A stretch of DNA of 64,000 nucleotides from Ectobius pallidus (GCA_964059195.1 CAXKWD010000005.1:144485686-144549685); one strand, 5' to 3'; shown: positions 12,302 to 23,745, counted from the first letter of the stretch. The notes: generated by a model not told the origin, from the letters alone. A program made the numbers and translations.

Positions 12302-12945
12302 TTTTTGTTCGACCATATTACATTAGTATTTATTAAACACATTGTGTACAATAGTATTAAGTATTAAGTAATGTTAGCATCATTTGCATAGTGGGTTAGC
12401 GTCAGTGTTATTTCTTTGCATTCAATTAGCCCTATAATACGCTTATTACGGGCGACATAACGGTATCATATTGAAACTTATTTCGAAACTGTTTTTCATT
12501 TTGACATAGGCATAGTATCGATTATTATTGAACACGGAACGATTTTGAGACCTTGAAAGTAGTACGGCGTAACGCCGTAATAAATAGCTTGTATTTAAAA
12601 GAAAATTAATTATGTTTGTTTAATTTTAATATCATTGTAAAATGAATTAATTTCGTGTTGTCAAAATCCGATGAATTCAAGAAAACAACCATAAGGTAGC
12701 TTCGATTTGACAGACGTCATGAGCTGCCATCTCTAGTAGAAGACAAGAACTACGACAATAGGCTGACGTGATGGTCATGGTAGGTTCATTGCCGTTTGTA
12801 TGAATAAATATAAATTATCAAAAATCTAAAGATGGTCGAACAAAAACAGAACTTGCCTATAATGGTAATTATGAAATTCGCGTTGTTTGTTTCATAAACA
12901 TACTGGTATATTAATAAATGTCATTATAGTCTTGTTGTATAATGT
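12302..12945 (-). repeat. interspersed family with TTTTTGTTCGACCAT motifs, copy 2
   Basis: Bounded by TTTTTGTTCGACCAT (12302-12316) and its inverse (12832-12846). The block after CCTATAATACGCTTATTA at about 12431 matches copy 1 and copy 3. The ~100 bp beyond the right motif match, inverted, the sequence left of copy 1 (ACCATTATAGG). A ~110-bp segment between the left motif and the shared block is absent in the other copies. Confidence 0.65.
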
Positions 12946-13050
12946 ATTATTATCTTACTATTTTTTTTAAATGTTAGAACACTAGATACGTCAGAATTAT
13001 AGACTTATCTTCTATTAATATTATGCAGAATTCACGAGAGACAATGGCAA

Positions 13051-13120
13051 TATTTATTTATTCTTTTTATTTATTCTAGCAGAGCTAAGGCCATTTGGCC
13101 TTCTCTTCCGCTCTACCAGT
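13051..13120 (-). mobile_element. retrotransposon 3' tail of the GGCCTTATGGCC type
   Basis: On the plus strand a TTTATTTATT run is followed by AGAGCTAAGGCCATTTGGCCTTCTCTTCC. The same pattern recurs at 19592-19672 and 32924-32985. Read on the minus strand each is a short GGCC..GGCC hairpin followed by an (AAAT)n tail, so a third type of LINE or SINE 3' end. Confidence 0.6.
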
Positions 13121-13433
13121 CAAAAACTACACTACAATTACGTAATACATATACATATTATAGATAATTATGTAAGCCGAAACACTCTACAAGTTTGTTA
13201 TATGCCTAATGTAAATTTAAGATTAATTTATAAATTATTACAATATTTAGAGTGCTATAAAACATTGAATTACAACAAATAAAAATACTAAAGAAAATAA
13301 ATAGGATTATAGCATAAGATATTTAAAATTGTACTAACGAATACTAAAGAGAAAAACGTATAGTTACAAGAAGTTAGGCTACGGGTTACAAGTATCAAAA
13401 AGAGCTCCAGTTAAGATTTCTAGTTACTACGAT

Positions 13434-13560
13434 GAAAACAAAACAAAATTACATTGTTTAGAATTAATATGTTGACTTCTCTCTGAAATTTACTAAGAGT
13501 TCGACAGAGAGAAGTCAACATAATATTAATTCTTAACAATGTAATTTAGTTTTGTTTTAC
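13434..13560. repeat. long near-perfect hairpin, 52-56 bp stem
   Basis: Arms 13434-13485 and 13505-13560 are inverse complements apart from a 3-4 nt indel and two or three substitutions; the arm contains AATTACATTGTT and GTTGACTTCTCTCTG. The loop is 19 nt. It abuts the SINE fragment that follows. It could be a snapback MITE or a hairpin precursor; no terminal target duplication is evident. Confidence 0.85.
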
Positions 13561-13587
13561 ATTACAGACGGATGACGTTGTAAAAGT

Positions 13588-13690
13588 TAAGAAAGCCATC
13601 AATAACGGCCGTGAAGTCGGTATGCTGACCAGATGCCCCAGAGCAGATGGGGCAACGGTCGAATGGTACGCTTAGTCCTACGAGGGATTA
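13588..13690 (+). mobile_element. SINE 3'-body fragment
   Basis: AAGCCATCAATAACGGCC, TATGCTGACCAGATG, GCAACGGTCG and CGAGGGAT follow the order seen in the SINE bodies at 3120-3325 and 28300-28440. The tRNA head is missing and the right end is degenerate. Confidence 0.6.
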
Positions 13691-14380
13691 AATTTATATG
13701 TAGCTGGTTACATTATTTAATCACTGCTCTTATAGTAAAGTTAAAAAAAATACTTTGCATAACGCAAAGCACGGAACTTTCTAACTACTGTCCGCTGAAA
13801 CTAAGTGGAAATACAATAAATTTGTTCTATAGATTTGAAATTAGTTTCCGTAGATCTAAACAAGTTGACCATAGTCTTAACAGAAATTCAGGAAAGCGTA
13901 CAACTTCGTACAATTCATAATGAAACTTACATCTTCCAAGGGAACGATTATATAATAGCAGCTTTTGTATCTGACATTTTCCAATTAAAAACTTCTTATA
14001 TAGCGTATTATAAAGTATCACAAACCTGACAGTTTGTTCCATTTATAAAGCTTATAGCGTTATATACTCATTTACTTGTAGCCCCTTTGTCTTTCTTTCT
14101 TTACATTGACATAGACCTATCGCTAAAACATCCCATCGTATATCTGTGTCAGACGTGATAAACATTTATGTCCTTTTTTCTATACTGAGGAATTCTGTTT
14201 TCGCCGTTATTAATTTGTACGAGTATTCTACTCATTGTTTTAGTGTGGATCAATAAGGAGCAAGGATTTGTTCGAGATCTAGTTCGACATCAAGCATTAT
14301 TCCTTCCGTTTTTACTTCCTCTACTCGTACCATAGTTATTATAGGCAGAGGAAGTATTGTTTTCGATCCCAAAATTCGAA

Positions 14381-14430
14381 GTTATATTATACTATATTTT
14401 TGACTTCTAATTTTTGTTGTTGTTTCATAA

Positions 14431-14478
<48 letters not shown>

Positions 14479-14612
14479 AAATAGACTTATGAAACAACAA
14501 CAACAAAATTAGAAGACAAAAATATAGTATAATATAACTATATTTATATATCAAGAAGACTTATGAAACAACAACAACAAAATTAGAAGACAAAAATATA
14601 ATATAATATAAC
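14381..14612. repeat. TA-centred palindrome with an extra direct copy of one arm
   Basis: The left arm 14381-14432 (TTCTAATTTTTGTTGTTG...CATAAG) and right arm 14485-14538 are inverse complements with one substitution and a short GTT-length difference around a (TA)n core. A further copy of the right arm in direct orientation lies at 14559-14612, so the arm occurs three times in 230 bp. Confidence 0.88.
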
Positions 14613-14637
14613 TATATATATATGTTAATATATATAT

Positions 14638-14646
14638 ACAACTTAG

Positions 14647-14688
<42 letters not shown>

Positions 14689-14697
14689 CTAAGTTGT
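14638..14697. repeat. perfect TA-centred palindrome
   Basis: ACAACTTAGGTCTATATA and its exact inverse complement flank a (TA)n core; the whole 60 bp is self-complementary. It starts 25 bp after the previous palindrome. Confidence 0.92.
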
Positions 14698-14699
14698 TA

Positions 14700-15890
14700 A
14701 TGTGAGTTTTTCTAAATGTTTATTGTAAATGCTTGCAAACACTTCTTAGTGGTGTAAATTATATTTTTTCTATTATGCTTTCTCATAGGGCAGCCCTTAA
14801 CTGAGGGAAGCTGAATGTAAAATATAACATTTTGGAAATATTATGTCTGTGTGTGTATTGATGTCTGTGAACGTAATAGCTCCAGAACAGAAAATCGTTT
14901 GATTTTTTTTTTTTTTTTTTTGGTCAGGTACCTTCTGTAGATGTGACACGGAGATTGGCGACAAATTTCTCTTATTTTTAAGGGGACTTTACATTAATAA
15001 CATTTCGTTTGTCGCGATTATATCGAAAACATCTCTTACGATTTTGTTAAAATATTACACATGGGGTGCTTATACTAAGAGCTAAAACGTTTATTTGAAA
15101 CATTTTTTCGAAAAATTTATCTGAATAGTTAAAAGTGATCCACTCTGAATATGTGCTCTTTGCAATATCGTCTCTTATTCTACGTATATCAGAATATGAA
15201 GTGAGAAAAATGTATTGACCATGCTTAAGTAAAGATAGCTACGAGAATACATTAATCAGATTTTATTTGGGTTATGTAGACCTATCCTTCGGGGATACGA
15301 TTTTATGTGGTAACTACATTTTCTTCATTTTTACAACCAATTTACAGTCTCTTTATTTGTAGAACCACTGTACATGAAGAAAATGTCTTACATAATATAT
15401 TATACCAAGAGGCTAACTTTTATATGGGCGGAGGAAGTTATGTGAATTTCACGTCAGATTTCTTTTGTCCATTTGGTGTTGTAAGGGTAACAGTGATGGA
15501 AGTTCTCGAATGAAAAAGAAATTGGAATTATTCGCTTCTTGAAAGTTCTCGAGATATCAAGAATCATATAAAAAGTAATTGAATTTCGTTCGAATTATTT
15601 AATGATACTAGATGCGTAAAAGGAGGACGATATATACTATATATATTGTTAACCTATTTTTTTCTTATATCATTATATTATATTCATATAATGCAAAATC
15701 AAATCGTATTGAAATTTGTATATGTTAGCAGATGTTATGCACACAAACATTCTAGGGGTCGATTACGTAGAGTGAGCTTCTTCCAGTTAAGCCAGTCTTT
15801 TGTGGCATGTAGTGTAGGGTGACAAATGGTACAGGATCTTTTGCTTCCAAAGCATCAATTACAATCCCTTTATCCTGAGTGTGATACTGC
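14700..15890. other. AT-rich unassigned stretch
   Basis: No gene recognised. A T-tract of about 18 nt lies at 14904-14921. Confidence 0.5.
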
Positions 15891-15898
15891 ATTGCGTG

Positions 15899-15957
15899 TG
15901 ACGTCACCTACGCAACGCGTGACGTCAGAGGTGACCTCAGATGTGTCTGTGACGTCA
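15899..15957. promoter_or_regulatory. cluster of CRE-type TGACGTCA palindromes
   Basis: Three perfect TGACGTCA octamers lie at 15899-15906, 15920-15927 and 15950-15957, with a one-base variant TGACCTCA at 15932-15939. TGACGTCA is the binding site of CREB/ATF-type bZIP dimers. Start-to-start spacings are 21, 12 and 18 bp. The flanks are CpG-richer than their surroundings, with CGCAACGCG and GCGCAACG beside the sites. No transcript is visible next to it, so a promoter or enhancer role is inferred from the sites alone. Confidence 0.6.
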
Positions 15958-15964
15958 TGTTGCC

Positions 15965-18700
15965 ATGCGCAACGAAAATCTCCTACGGGTAGGCTAATCT
16001 TTTATTTACGTTCGCTTTTCATTATCAGGTCAATTGAGGAAGGACTACTTTTTTAACACCAGGCTTCTCCTTTCTCATGTATTTGATTTTCTTGTTTTCA
16101 TCCGTTCAAACATCTGTTATTTCTAATTCCGTTCAACCCTCTTTGTTTCTGATATAATACAGTAATTAAAAAACTAATTCAAATGTACATGAAAAATGCC
16201 TTGACCTGAATTTAAGCTCAGTGGGGATTTTTTTAATCGGGTGACCTAAAAGCGGAGTTCAGCTGGGACTAGAAAAATTGAAAGTGGATTTATTAACTTA
16301 ATACGATTTTATGTGTAGTAATTCCTTTATTTTTAAATTTAATTCGTGCAGCGCAAGAAAATACTGTGCTTCAAAAACATTAAATCATTTGTTTATACAG
16401 CTCCTTGAAAAATTCAGGCGTCTTGAGGATTCAGCAAAAGATTGAATATTTTAGTTTATGGTGTTTAAAATATTTATAATATCGATGAAAAACGTATTTT
16501 TAATATCGTTAACAATTAAACAATTTTAGAAAAGTCATTATTGCATTGTTTTCAGCAACTTTTGCGTTTAATATTCATTTTAAAACTTTTCACAGGTCGT
16601 TCTGAACTTTAATTTAAATAAAATTTGTTAAAATCTATATTAATAATGAGTATGTTTTTCTAGTATAGAAATATCGGGATCAGGCAAAAATTTCTTACAG
16701 GGCCGGAAACAATGTTCAAAAGAAAAAAAATCATACTATGCAAAGAATCCCCAGTATATATCCGTACTTATATGTTTTTCTGCTTAAACCATTCAGTGAA
16801 TCACTTGTAGACAATATCACGCTGCAGTCAACAGTTTTGCAACAGTTCTAGTACTCTTGAGGCAATTCCTATAACACGGCACGTTCAAAATCATTATTTC
16901 AAGCATTATTTATTATACACAAATTATATATTTTTTCTTTCTAAACGTTTATTCAATCCCCATCGTATCCTATAAATTATGTTTTTATGGAACGTCCGAG
17001 AAAAAATCCTAATTTAAAACAAATAGGCCTAATACAGTAAGTACGTAACATTCCTCTGTTTTTCTTTGGTCTAAATGAAAAATTATAATATTTTGTTAAG
17101 AAATACAGAAGACGTGAAAAACAGCAAATATAATTATTTACTTTTATTTATGATAGGTCCACAGAAATTAAATAATATTTTATTTTGTTAATAAGATTTA
17201 CTCAACTCCGTCTTCGACCTCGTTTTCTAAAGATCTTACAAAATAAAATTTCACTTTTAACACTTATATCACGCTATTTTGTGTTATTTTATGCTAAATT
17301 AACTTATTTTATGCATTCTCTGTGGGTAATCACGAGATATATGGCAGTGACAGTCGCAATATCTGAAGCACTTAAATCACTTAAAAATAACACAAAAAAT
17401 GCTGGAAGAAAGAAAATAATTTATTTACTTTACTAGTGTGTACATATTTTCTTAAGCAAGACAATTACATTCTAAATTGCCTTTTGTGCAGTTTATTCTC
17501 TTTATCTCTATTTTAGCTATAAAATATACTCATGAATGTACTTAATATTGCCCATAAAATTAATCAATCTACCCGGCATTGTATGAGTCCGCCAGGAACA
17601 ATATGAACCCACAACGTGCAACTAAAAACTGATTGTTTTATAAAATCTAATATTAAGATTGATAGCTTTAAATAGAGTCAAAATGGCTATAAAGTTAAAG
17701 CGTAATGTGGTTTGTGTGTAGTTACATACCATCGTAGTTGTACTTTCAGAAAATTTGTACCGGTATGGAAATGTTTCAAGTTAAAGTTTCAGCTCTTTCG
17801 TAGCATATACATCTTACATGTAACTTTTAAATGGAACCGCTAGAGCTGTTTTTGCAAAAATAGCGAAAATATGTGAAAGCAAAAGAAAGTTATCGCCTTC
17901 GTACATGTCACAGTCCCAAAATACAATAACGAAAACATTATATCGGTCAGTGGGGAACACTTATTAATATTACTGTATTTAATTCTAATTAAAAGCTAGA
18001 CAGAAAATGATAATAATAATTATAGCTGCCCTGTCTGAGGTTACCAGACAGCCAATTTTATGAATACATTATCTTAAATTTTAAAAACAAAATAAATTGC
18101 ATGTATGCATATTAGTTGAGAAGTCTGAGAAAAATTACGTTAATTGAAAATTAGAAATACTATTCCACTCATACGCTCTGTGTTTGATATTGACCAATAA
18201 CGTTTAGCAATTCCTCGGTTATAGACCAATCACGACCGTTTATCTTACAATATTCTTGTATGAATCGCCAGGATGGCATTTTATCGGATAAAACCGTCTT
18301 CTCGTTACTGGACACGAAAGCATCAGTTTGCAGTGATTAATACATCATAGTTTGCCTTAAACAGCACCATAAAAGATTATTTTATACAACATAACTTGTT
18401 TGGAAATTGAAATAATAGAAATGTACATTGCTAAAAACACAATTTCGATTCGGTGCAAGTCAGTTCGTGTGCTTTTATTCCGTTCTTCTGCTAGCTTACC
18501 TGAATGAAGATAACTTTGTCTTATATGCACTATTGGTAGCCCTGGTTACAACATGGTAACTCGAATCCATTCATGGATGGTTGATTCATAGTAGGCCGTG
18601 ATCTCGCAGCTGTTATATAGTTTTGTTTTTATGGAACAAAGCACGAAAGTAATTATTATTTGTGTAATCCTTTACATTTCTATTCATGGATAGTCTTAAT
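15965..18700. other. AT-rich unassigned stretch
   Basis: About 2.7 kb with nothing recognisable; short open frames only. Confidence 0.5.
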
Positions 18701-18713
18701 AAATCGAACTCCA

Positions 18714-18764
18714 GTTGACGAGTTTTATCAGATAATTTCGCGACTGCGCGATAAACTCGTCAAC
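18714..18764. repeat. short inverted repeat
   Basis: GTTGACGAGTTTTATC at 18714-18729 pairs with GATAAACTCGTCAAC at 18750-18764 (one unpaired T) around a CG-containing 20-nt loop. An outer GTAATCC/GGATTAC pair sits at 18664 and 18772. Confidence 0.75.
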
Positions 18765-18896
18765 TATCGTGGGATTACCTATGATAATCAGAAAAAAAAG
18801 GAAAAACACAAATCTCTTGGATCGAGACAGCCATAACCATTATTGCAACGTTTATTGAAATTATAGTATTGAATACAGATGGTTGTGGAGTATCGT

Positions 18897-19230
18897 TTAA
18901 GAATCACGCAAGATTTGTAAAGAAACGTCCACTAGAATATCTGTGTGGAACCCAAAGCGCCTGAAGATACCCACTGAAAATTGCATAGCAGTACCTCGAG
19001 CACCAAAGCGTAGGCCAATGACTTCCCATTGATGGATATTATATTTGTCGGCAAAATAACCACAACAAGATACAAAGTGATGTTTTCCTCTATTCACCTC
19101 TGCAGCTTGCTTATCTCTTTTCTCAAATCTTACTGTTGGATCGATGACATATCCTTTGTTGTTTGGTCTATCGATATAATTTATAACAATTGCATACATT
19201 TTTTATCTTGCCAATGCCCTTTGATAAACT
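18897..19230 (-). pseudogene. retroelement C-terminal domain remnant (DPTVRFE...GARGT type)
   Basis: The minus strand reads an uninterrupted ~100-residue stretch with VIDPTVRFE about residue 20, then RGKHHFVSCCGYF, EVIGLRFGARGTA and a terminal LQILRDS before a stop. The same landmarks occur at 37080-37350 (TIDPTVRFE) and 51250-51490 (GLMIGARGTI, FGLHKAILVEIS, AIFRN), so this is a repeated protein domain, not a host gene. From memory of similar sequences it resembles the C-terminal tail of invertebrate non-LTR reverse transcriptases; that assignment is inferred. No polymerase domain is present upstream, so the copy is 5'-truncated. Confidence 0.55.
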
Positions 19231-19591
19231 CGAAAACTTATTTCATTCTTATGAATGACGGATCAATCGAAACAGATTTCGAAAGAGTTTGACGATTTTA
19301 GATAGGTGTTTCTTTTGATAAAAATATTGATTGAAAATTAATTAAAACTTTTCGATAAAAATCGAACGTCCTCTTTTGATGTAGGCCTACTAAGATGGCT
19401 TTGGATATGCAGCCCAATTCATAACAATTAAAACAAATGAAAGTTGTTAACAACAAGAGTTACAAAGTAATGGCTTGCATGGTATAACTTTTAGTAAACA
19501 AAGTATTAAATATATATATAAAAGAACAAACAACCTTTCGTGGTTCATGACCCTGCAGACAGATTAATCCTGACAGCTCTTGAAGGGAAAA

Positions 19592-19672
19592 TATTTATTT
19601 ATTTATTTTATTTATTTATTTATTTAACCTGGCGGAGTTAAGGCCATAAGGCCTTCTCTACCACTCAGCCAG
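19592..19672 (-). mobile_element. retrotransposon 3' tail of the GGCCTTATGGCC type
   Basis: ATTTATTTATTT repeats are followed by AACCTGGCGGAGTTAAGGCC, ATAAGGCCTTCTCTACC and CTCAGCCAGG. On the minus strand this is a GGCC hairpin and an (AAAT)n tail. It is the cleanest of three copies in the window. Confidence 0.65.
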
Positions 19673-19894
19673 GGCAAAAACATGAAATACATAATGATAA
19701 TAATAATAATAATGATTAATAATAAAACATAGAACTGATATATTAAGTGCATATTAAGTGCATTAAAGATTTTTTTTTGAAATCAAAGTAACCCTAATAT
19801 TGTTGGATTCACAGAAGGTGGAATTTCGGTAAGGAAGTAATATGCATATAAATTTATGTGCATATACTGTATTTTTAAACAGTCGAAGCTCGAA

Positions 19895-20048
19895 GACAAA
19901 AGAGGGGCATTTAACGGTGGATGATATGAATTAAAATAGGAAAATTACGCCACTGGTTCGTATAAAATGATAACATTCCAGGGTAACCAACTTCATTATT
20001 CGTCACATGGAAAATACTGTTTTAATTAAAATGTTTGCATATTACTAC

Positions 20049-20085
<37 letters not shown>

Positions 20086-20420
20086 AATAATAAAAAGAGT
20101 CTGTTTGATGCAAATTGAAGATTTTTAAACTCACTACACCTTTTTAAATTTACAATTTCTCATGATGATTGCAAGAGGTGGGCGAAAAGCGTTGTCATGC
20201 AGGGTACGAGAAAATAAATAACAACCGTCAGCTGTCTGCGCGTTGCAAAATGGCTGTTTCCCCGTAATTCGTTACAATAATATTTATTATTATTTTACAA
20301 AACTTAACGTCTACCTAAAAGAACGTTACTCGTGGTAAAATTATTTTATTTTGTTCGTGGGATTGCTTCATTTGCCCTTAAGGGGTCGTTCCGCGAACAT
20401 ACCTGTTAAAAAAAAAAAGA
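19895..20420 (+). repeat. interspersed family D, copy 1, carrying a (TTA)n run
   Basis: Shares with 23100-23745, in the same order, GTATAAAATGATAACATTCCAGGG, GTCACATGGAAA, GCGAAAAGCGTTG, AATGGCTG, ATTATTTTATTTTG..CGTGGGATTGCTT and CGCCCTTA/TGCCCTTA..CGCGAACAT. A (TTA)n/(TAA)n microsatellite at 20041-20095 sits inside it. Class unknown. Confidence 0.65.
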
Positions 20421-21055
20421 ATCCTTCTTTCAACCCTTGTACCATAAATAACTATTTTTATATTTCGTATGCGTTTATTTCGCCTGTATAAGGTTGTATT
20501 TAATTACGTAGCTAAATATCCGGTTTTTCTAAGCCCCTGTCAAAGGAGGCTAATTTCGAGTGTAGTAGTTATGAATAGAAAATAATTAGCAAAATCTAGT
20601 ACAGTACTTGAGTATTCAGATTCAGACTGGATTCCAGATGTACGTGGGCGCAGTATTTAGGAAGTGCATAGAATAATGAAAATTGATCGCTCTGGTGACA
20701 TTTTGTAGATGTTCGTTTCGGTCCGCGTCGCACAAGAAATGTGCAGGATAAAATCTGCCATTTGTTTCTTCCGCGTGGGACTCTCGGTTTAAACAAAAGC
20801 CCAACAATTAATCATGAACAGTGGTGGCGTTATAAAGCTCTCTCTGACGTCCTGCCGATTGAATAGCAGTTAAGATTAATTACCACGTCAAAATCTGAGT
20901 GTGGGATTTTATATTTTATATGCTTTTAAATTGATATGTCAGCTACAACACGTCTGTAGATCTGGCCACTCTAATAACCTACATTCACGAATTGGTAATT
21001 ACTTTGAACATAATATTTATTTTTAGAATTCATTATGATTAAGATTTTTATGGTG

Positions 21056-21081
21056 AATTATTATTATTATTATTATTATTA

Positions 21082-21142
<61 letters not shown>

Positions 21143-21160
21143 CATTATTATTATTATTAC
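21056..21160. repeat. (TTA)n microsatellite
   Basis: About 105 bp of TTA repeats with two TCA interruptions (21081-21083 and 21141-21143 regions). It produces a polytyrosine open frame that is not a gene. Confidence 0.95.
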
Positions 21161-21762
21161 AGAAACCTAATTATACCAGCAAAAGGGCTCCTTCTTTGTG
21201 TGGGAGCTAGTCTGCTCGCCAAAGTTAAAGGCATATACGGTATCGTTGGTTGCGGAGGAAATGACACTTCTGTATTGACTCCTTTAAATCTAATACAGAA
21301 AATATTATAAATGTTTTCTTGAAAATGCTTATAGACCCAACAAAATGATTATTTCATGAATTTAATGGCATGACAGTAGAACAAACATTTAAACTTAATA
21401 ACTTCTAAGCATTTAAACTTCTAAAATAGTTTTACAAATAGCGAAACGTACACGTATCTGATTCACCTAGCTACAATACAAGCAGAAATAAAACCTTGAC
21501 TTTATTAGAACTTGGCTAGCTCCAAACGTAGCATTATTGTGGTCTAAGACTCTACAACTTCGTAAGAGGTCACATCCGGAATCAGCAAATATGAACAACA
21601 AAAAATTAAATACGAATATTAAGTGTCTTGTTTCATATGTACGGAATTAGCGAAAAAGATAATTGCAACGCTTATTAAGTGCCAGTATGGTACTTTATGA
21701 GATTGTGTGGGGGACGAAAAAATGTCTGTCCGTCTGTCTGTCTGTCCGTCCGTGCGTCTGTA

Positions 21763-22512
21763 CGCACCATAACTCAAATACGCTTTTTCGGATTTTCATA
21801 AAACTTGTAAAACACATTTATAATGTCCTTGGGAAGAACCCTATTGATATTGAAACAAATCGATTCACCGGTACCGGAGTAATGCCCAATTTAGTGCCTA
21901 TTTTGATAGATTATATTAGAAAGGCGCCATAGCTCAAATACGCTGTATCGGATTTCCATGAAACTTGGTATACGCATTTATGACGTCAATGAAAAGTACC
22001 CTGTTGAATTTGAACCTAATCTATTGCCCGGTACCGGAGTAAAACCCAATTTAATGTCTATTTTAAAGGCGCAATACCTCAAATACGCTTTATCGGATTT
22101 TTATGAAACTTCGTATACGCATTTATAATATCCATGGGAAGACGTCTATTGATATTCGACCAAATCGGTTGTCCAGTACCGGATTAATGCCCAATTTAGT
22201 GGCTTTTATGTTAATATATAAGAAGTCGCGATAACTCAAATATGCTTTATTGGATTTTCCTGAAACTTTGTATACCCATTCATAATGTACATGGGAAAAC
22301 GTCTACTGATATTGGACTAAATCGGTAGACCGGTACCGGAGTAAAACCCAATTTAGTGTCTATTTTAAAGACGCGGTAACTCAAATACACTTTACCGGAT
22401 TTTTATGAAACTTGGTATACACATTTATAATGTCCATGGGAAGACGTCTATTGATAGTGCATAAAATCGGTTGACCTGTATCGGAGTAATGGTCAATTTA
22501 GTGCCTATTTTA
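21763..22512 (+). repeat. five ~155-bp tandem units
   Basis: Each unit contains CTCAAATACGCTTT, CGGATTTTTATGAAACTTG, GTATACGCATTTATAATG, CGGTACCGGAGTAA and CCCAATTTAGTG. The CGGTACCGG motif recurs near 21869, 22030, 22178, 22332 and 22478, giving a 146-161 bp period. Units differ by substitutions, so the array is not newly formed. Confidence 0.9.
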
Positions 22513-22684
22513 TGGTAATATACGTATTCGAAAGAATTTATAAAAAATGCAAATCAGTTATCTTGACAACATAGCCTATTGTTTTACTGTGATCTTATAA
22601 GGCTTTGGAAATTAAAATACAGTTAGCTATGACAAAAAACACTATTGTTTTACACGCGCTTATCCAACTAAACCGTTAAACTTA

Positions 22685-22771
22685 CCCAGGTGGCCGAGAT
22701 GGTAACGTCTTGGCCTCACATTTTGAGTTCAATGGTTCAAATCCCGAAACCGGCCAATTTCACTTTTTTTT
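22685..22771 (+). repeat. tRNA-like Pol III unit with terminator
   Basis: A perfect-looking A box TGGCCGAGATGG (22691-22702) and B box GGTTCAAATCC (22734-22744) are 31 bp apart, as in tRNA genes, and a run of eight T at 22764-22771 could end Pol III transcription. TGGCCGAG is typical of Leu/Ser tRNAs. The acceptor arms do not pair (ACCCAGG against AACCGGC), so it is not a functional tRNA but a tRNA-derived head or pseudogene lodged in the element. It is absent from the copy at 5770-6303. Confidence 0.6.
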
Positions 22772-23099
22772 GTATTTTTATGTGAGTTGCGATTGTCAAG
22801 ATATCACAAATATGTACAGTTCAGTTGATGCTGGAAGATTTTAATCTGATTAAAGAAACTAGACGTTTGTTCTTCCGTAAGCCCTGCTTAATGAATAAAT
22901 CTGGAGCTTAACTTGGAAATCAATTTAAAAAAAAACATATTCTGCACATCATAATTGCAGTCATAACTGATTAAACAAAAACATACTGGCACTTTGTTAC
23001 ATCAGTTTACCTGATTTTATTATTACTATGGCTAACATTTTAATTCAAAATTAAATAATGGCCTTAGAAAGCTCGGTGTGGCTATGATATGTTCGTACT

Positions 23100-23745
23100 A
23101 TAATTATTTTTAGAAATGCAAAGATAAAAGAAGAGCTTTTAACAGTACATGCCATTAATTGAAAGGAGGACATTATGAAACTGAGTGGTATAAAATTATA
23201 ACACTCCAGAGTAATCAACAATGGTTTCAGTCACATGGAAATACAATTTTAGCTAACATTAAAATAGACTCAGTTTGATCAAACTTGAGTACAATATTTG
23301 CATACGATTATTAAATAGGCTTATTTTCATAAATCTTGAGAAAAATATTTGCGTATGATTATTAAATGGACTCATTTTGACAAAAATTGAGGAAGGAAGA
23401 AATAGTCACTTGGTGGCTGAAAAGCGTTGACCACTTCTTCCCATATATTGGCAACCATGCCCCAAAAATCAATAGCCTCTGTCTGCGCAAGTGCATACTA
23501 GGTGGCAGGACAGTTGGAAAATAAAAAATGGCTGAACTGTACGCAATAAAGTTTATTATTTCACAAATATTAACGCCTGTCTAAAAATAGCGTATGATGC
23601 ACATAGCAAAATTATTTTATTTTGATCGTAGGATTGCTTATTCGCCCTTACAGACTCGTTTCGCAAACATAACTATTTGCAAAATAAAATCTCGTTTTTA
23701 TTACTTGTTTCATAAACAACTAGTTCCTAGTCAATATATGATATG
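23100..23745 (+). repeat. interspersed family D, copy 2
   Basis: Matches 19895-20420 through GAGTGGTATAAAATTATAAC, ACTCCAGAGTAA, GTCACATGGAAA, GCTGAAAAGCGTTG, ATTTCACAAATATTAACG and CGTTTCGCAAACAT. It has no TTA run but carries two or three internal partial repeats around TTTGCATACGATTATTAAA (23300-23390). Confidence 0.65.

Larger units (their letters stand above)
21672..23022 (+). mobile_element. unclassified element, five internal units (copy 2)
   Basis: Opposite orientation to 5770-6303. It starts TTATTAAGTGCCAGTATGG and ends CATACTGGCACTTTGTTAC, followed by homology that continues through CATCAGTTTACCT. Near the left end is a CTGTCCGT-rich tract (21724-21765). Five diverged ~150-160 bp units follow, then a tRNA-like gene-sized segment, then the shared block CTTCCGTAAGCCCTGCT. 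No protein-coding capacity recognised; probably non-autonomous. Confidence 0.72.

Noticed and set aside
21035..21310. Open frame with polytyrosine
   Set aside because: It is the translation of a (TTA)n microsatellite; no domain outside it.
22685..22771. Functional tRNA-Leu or tRNA-Ser gene
   Set aside because: Pol III boxes and T-run are present, but the acceptor arm does not pair and no proper anticodon arm can be drawn.
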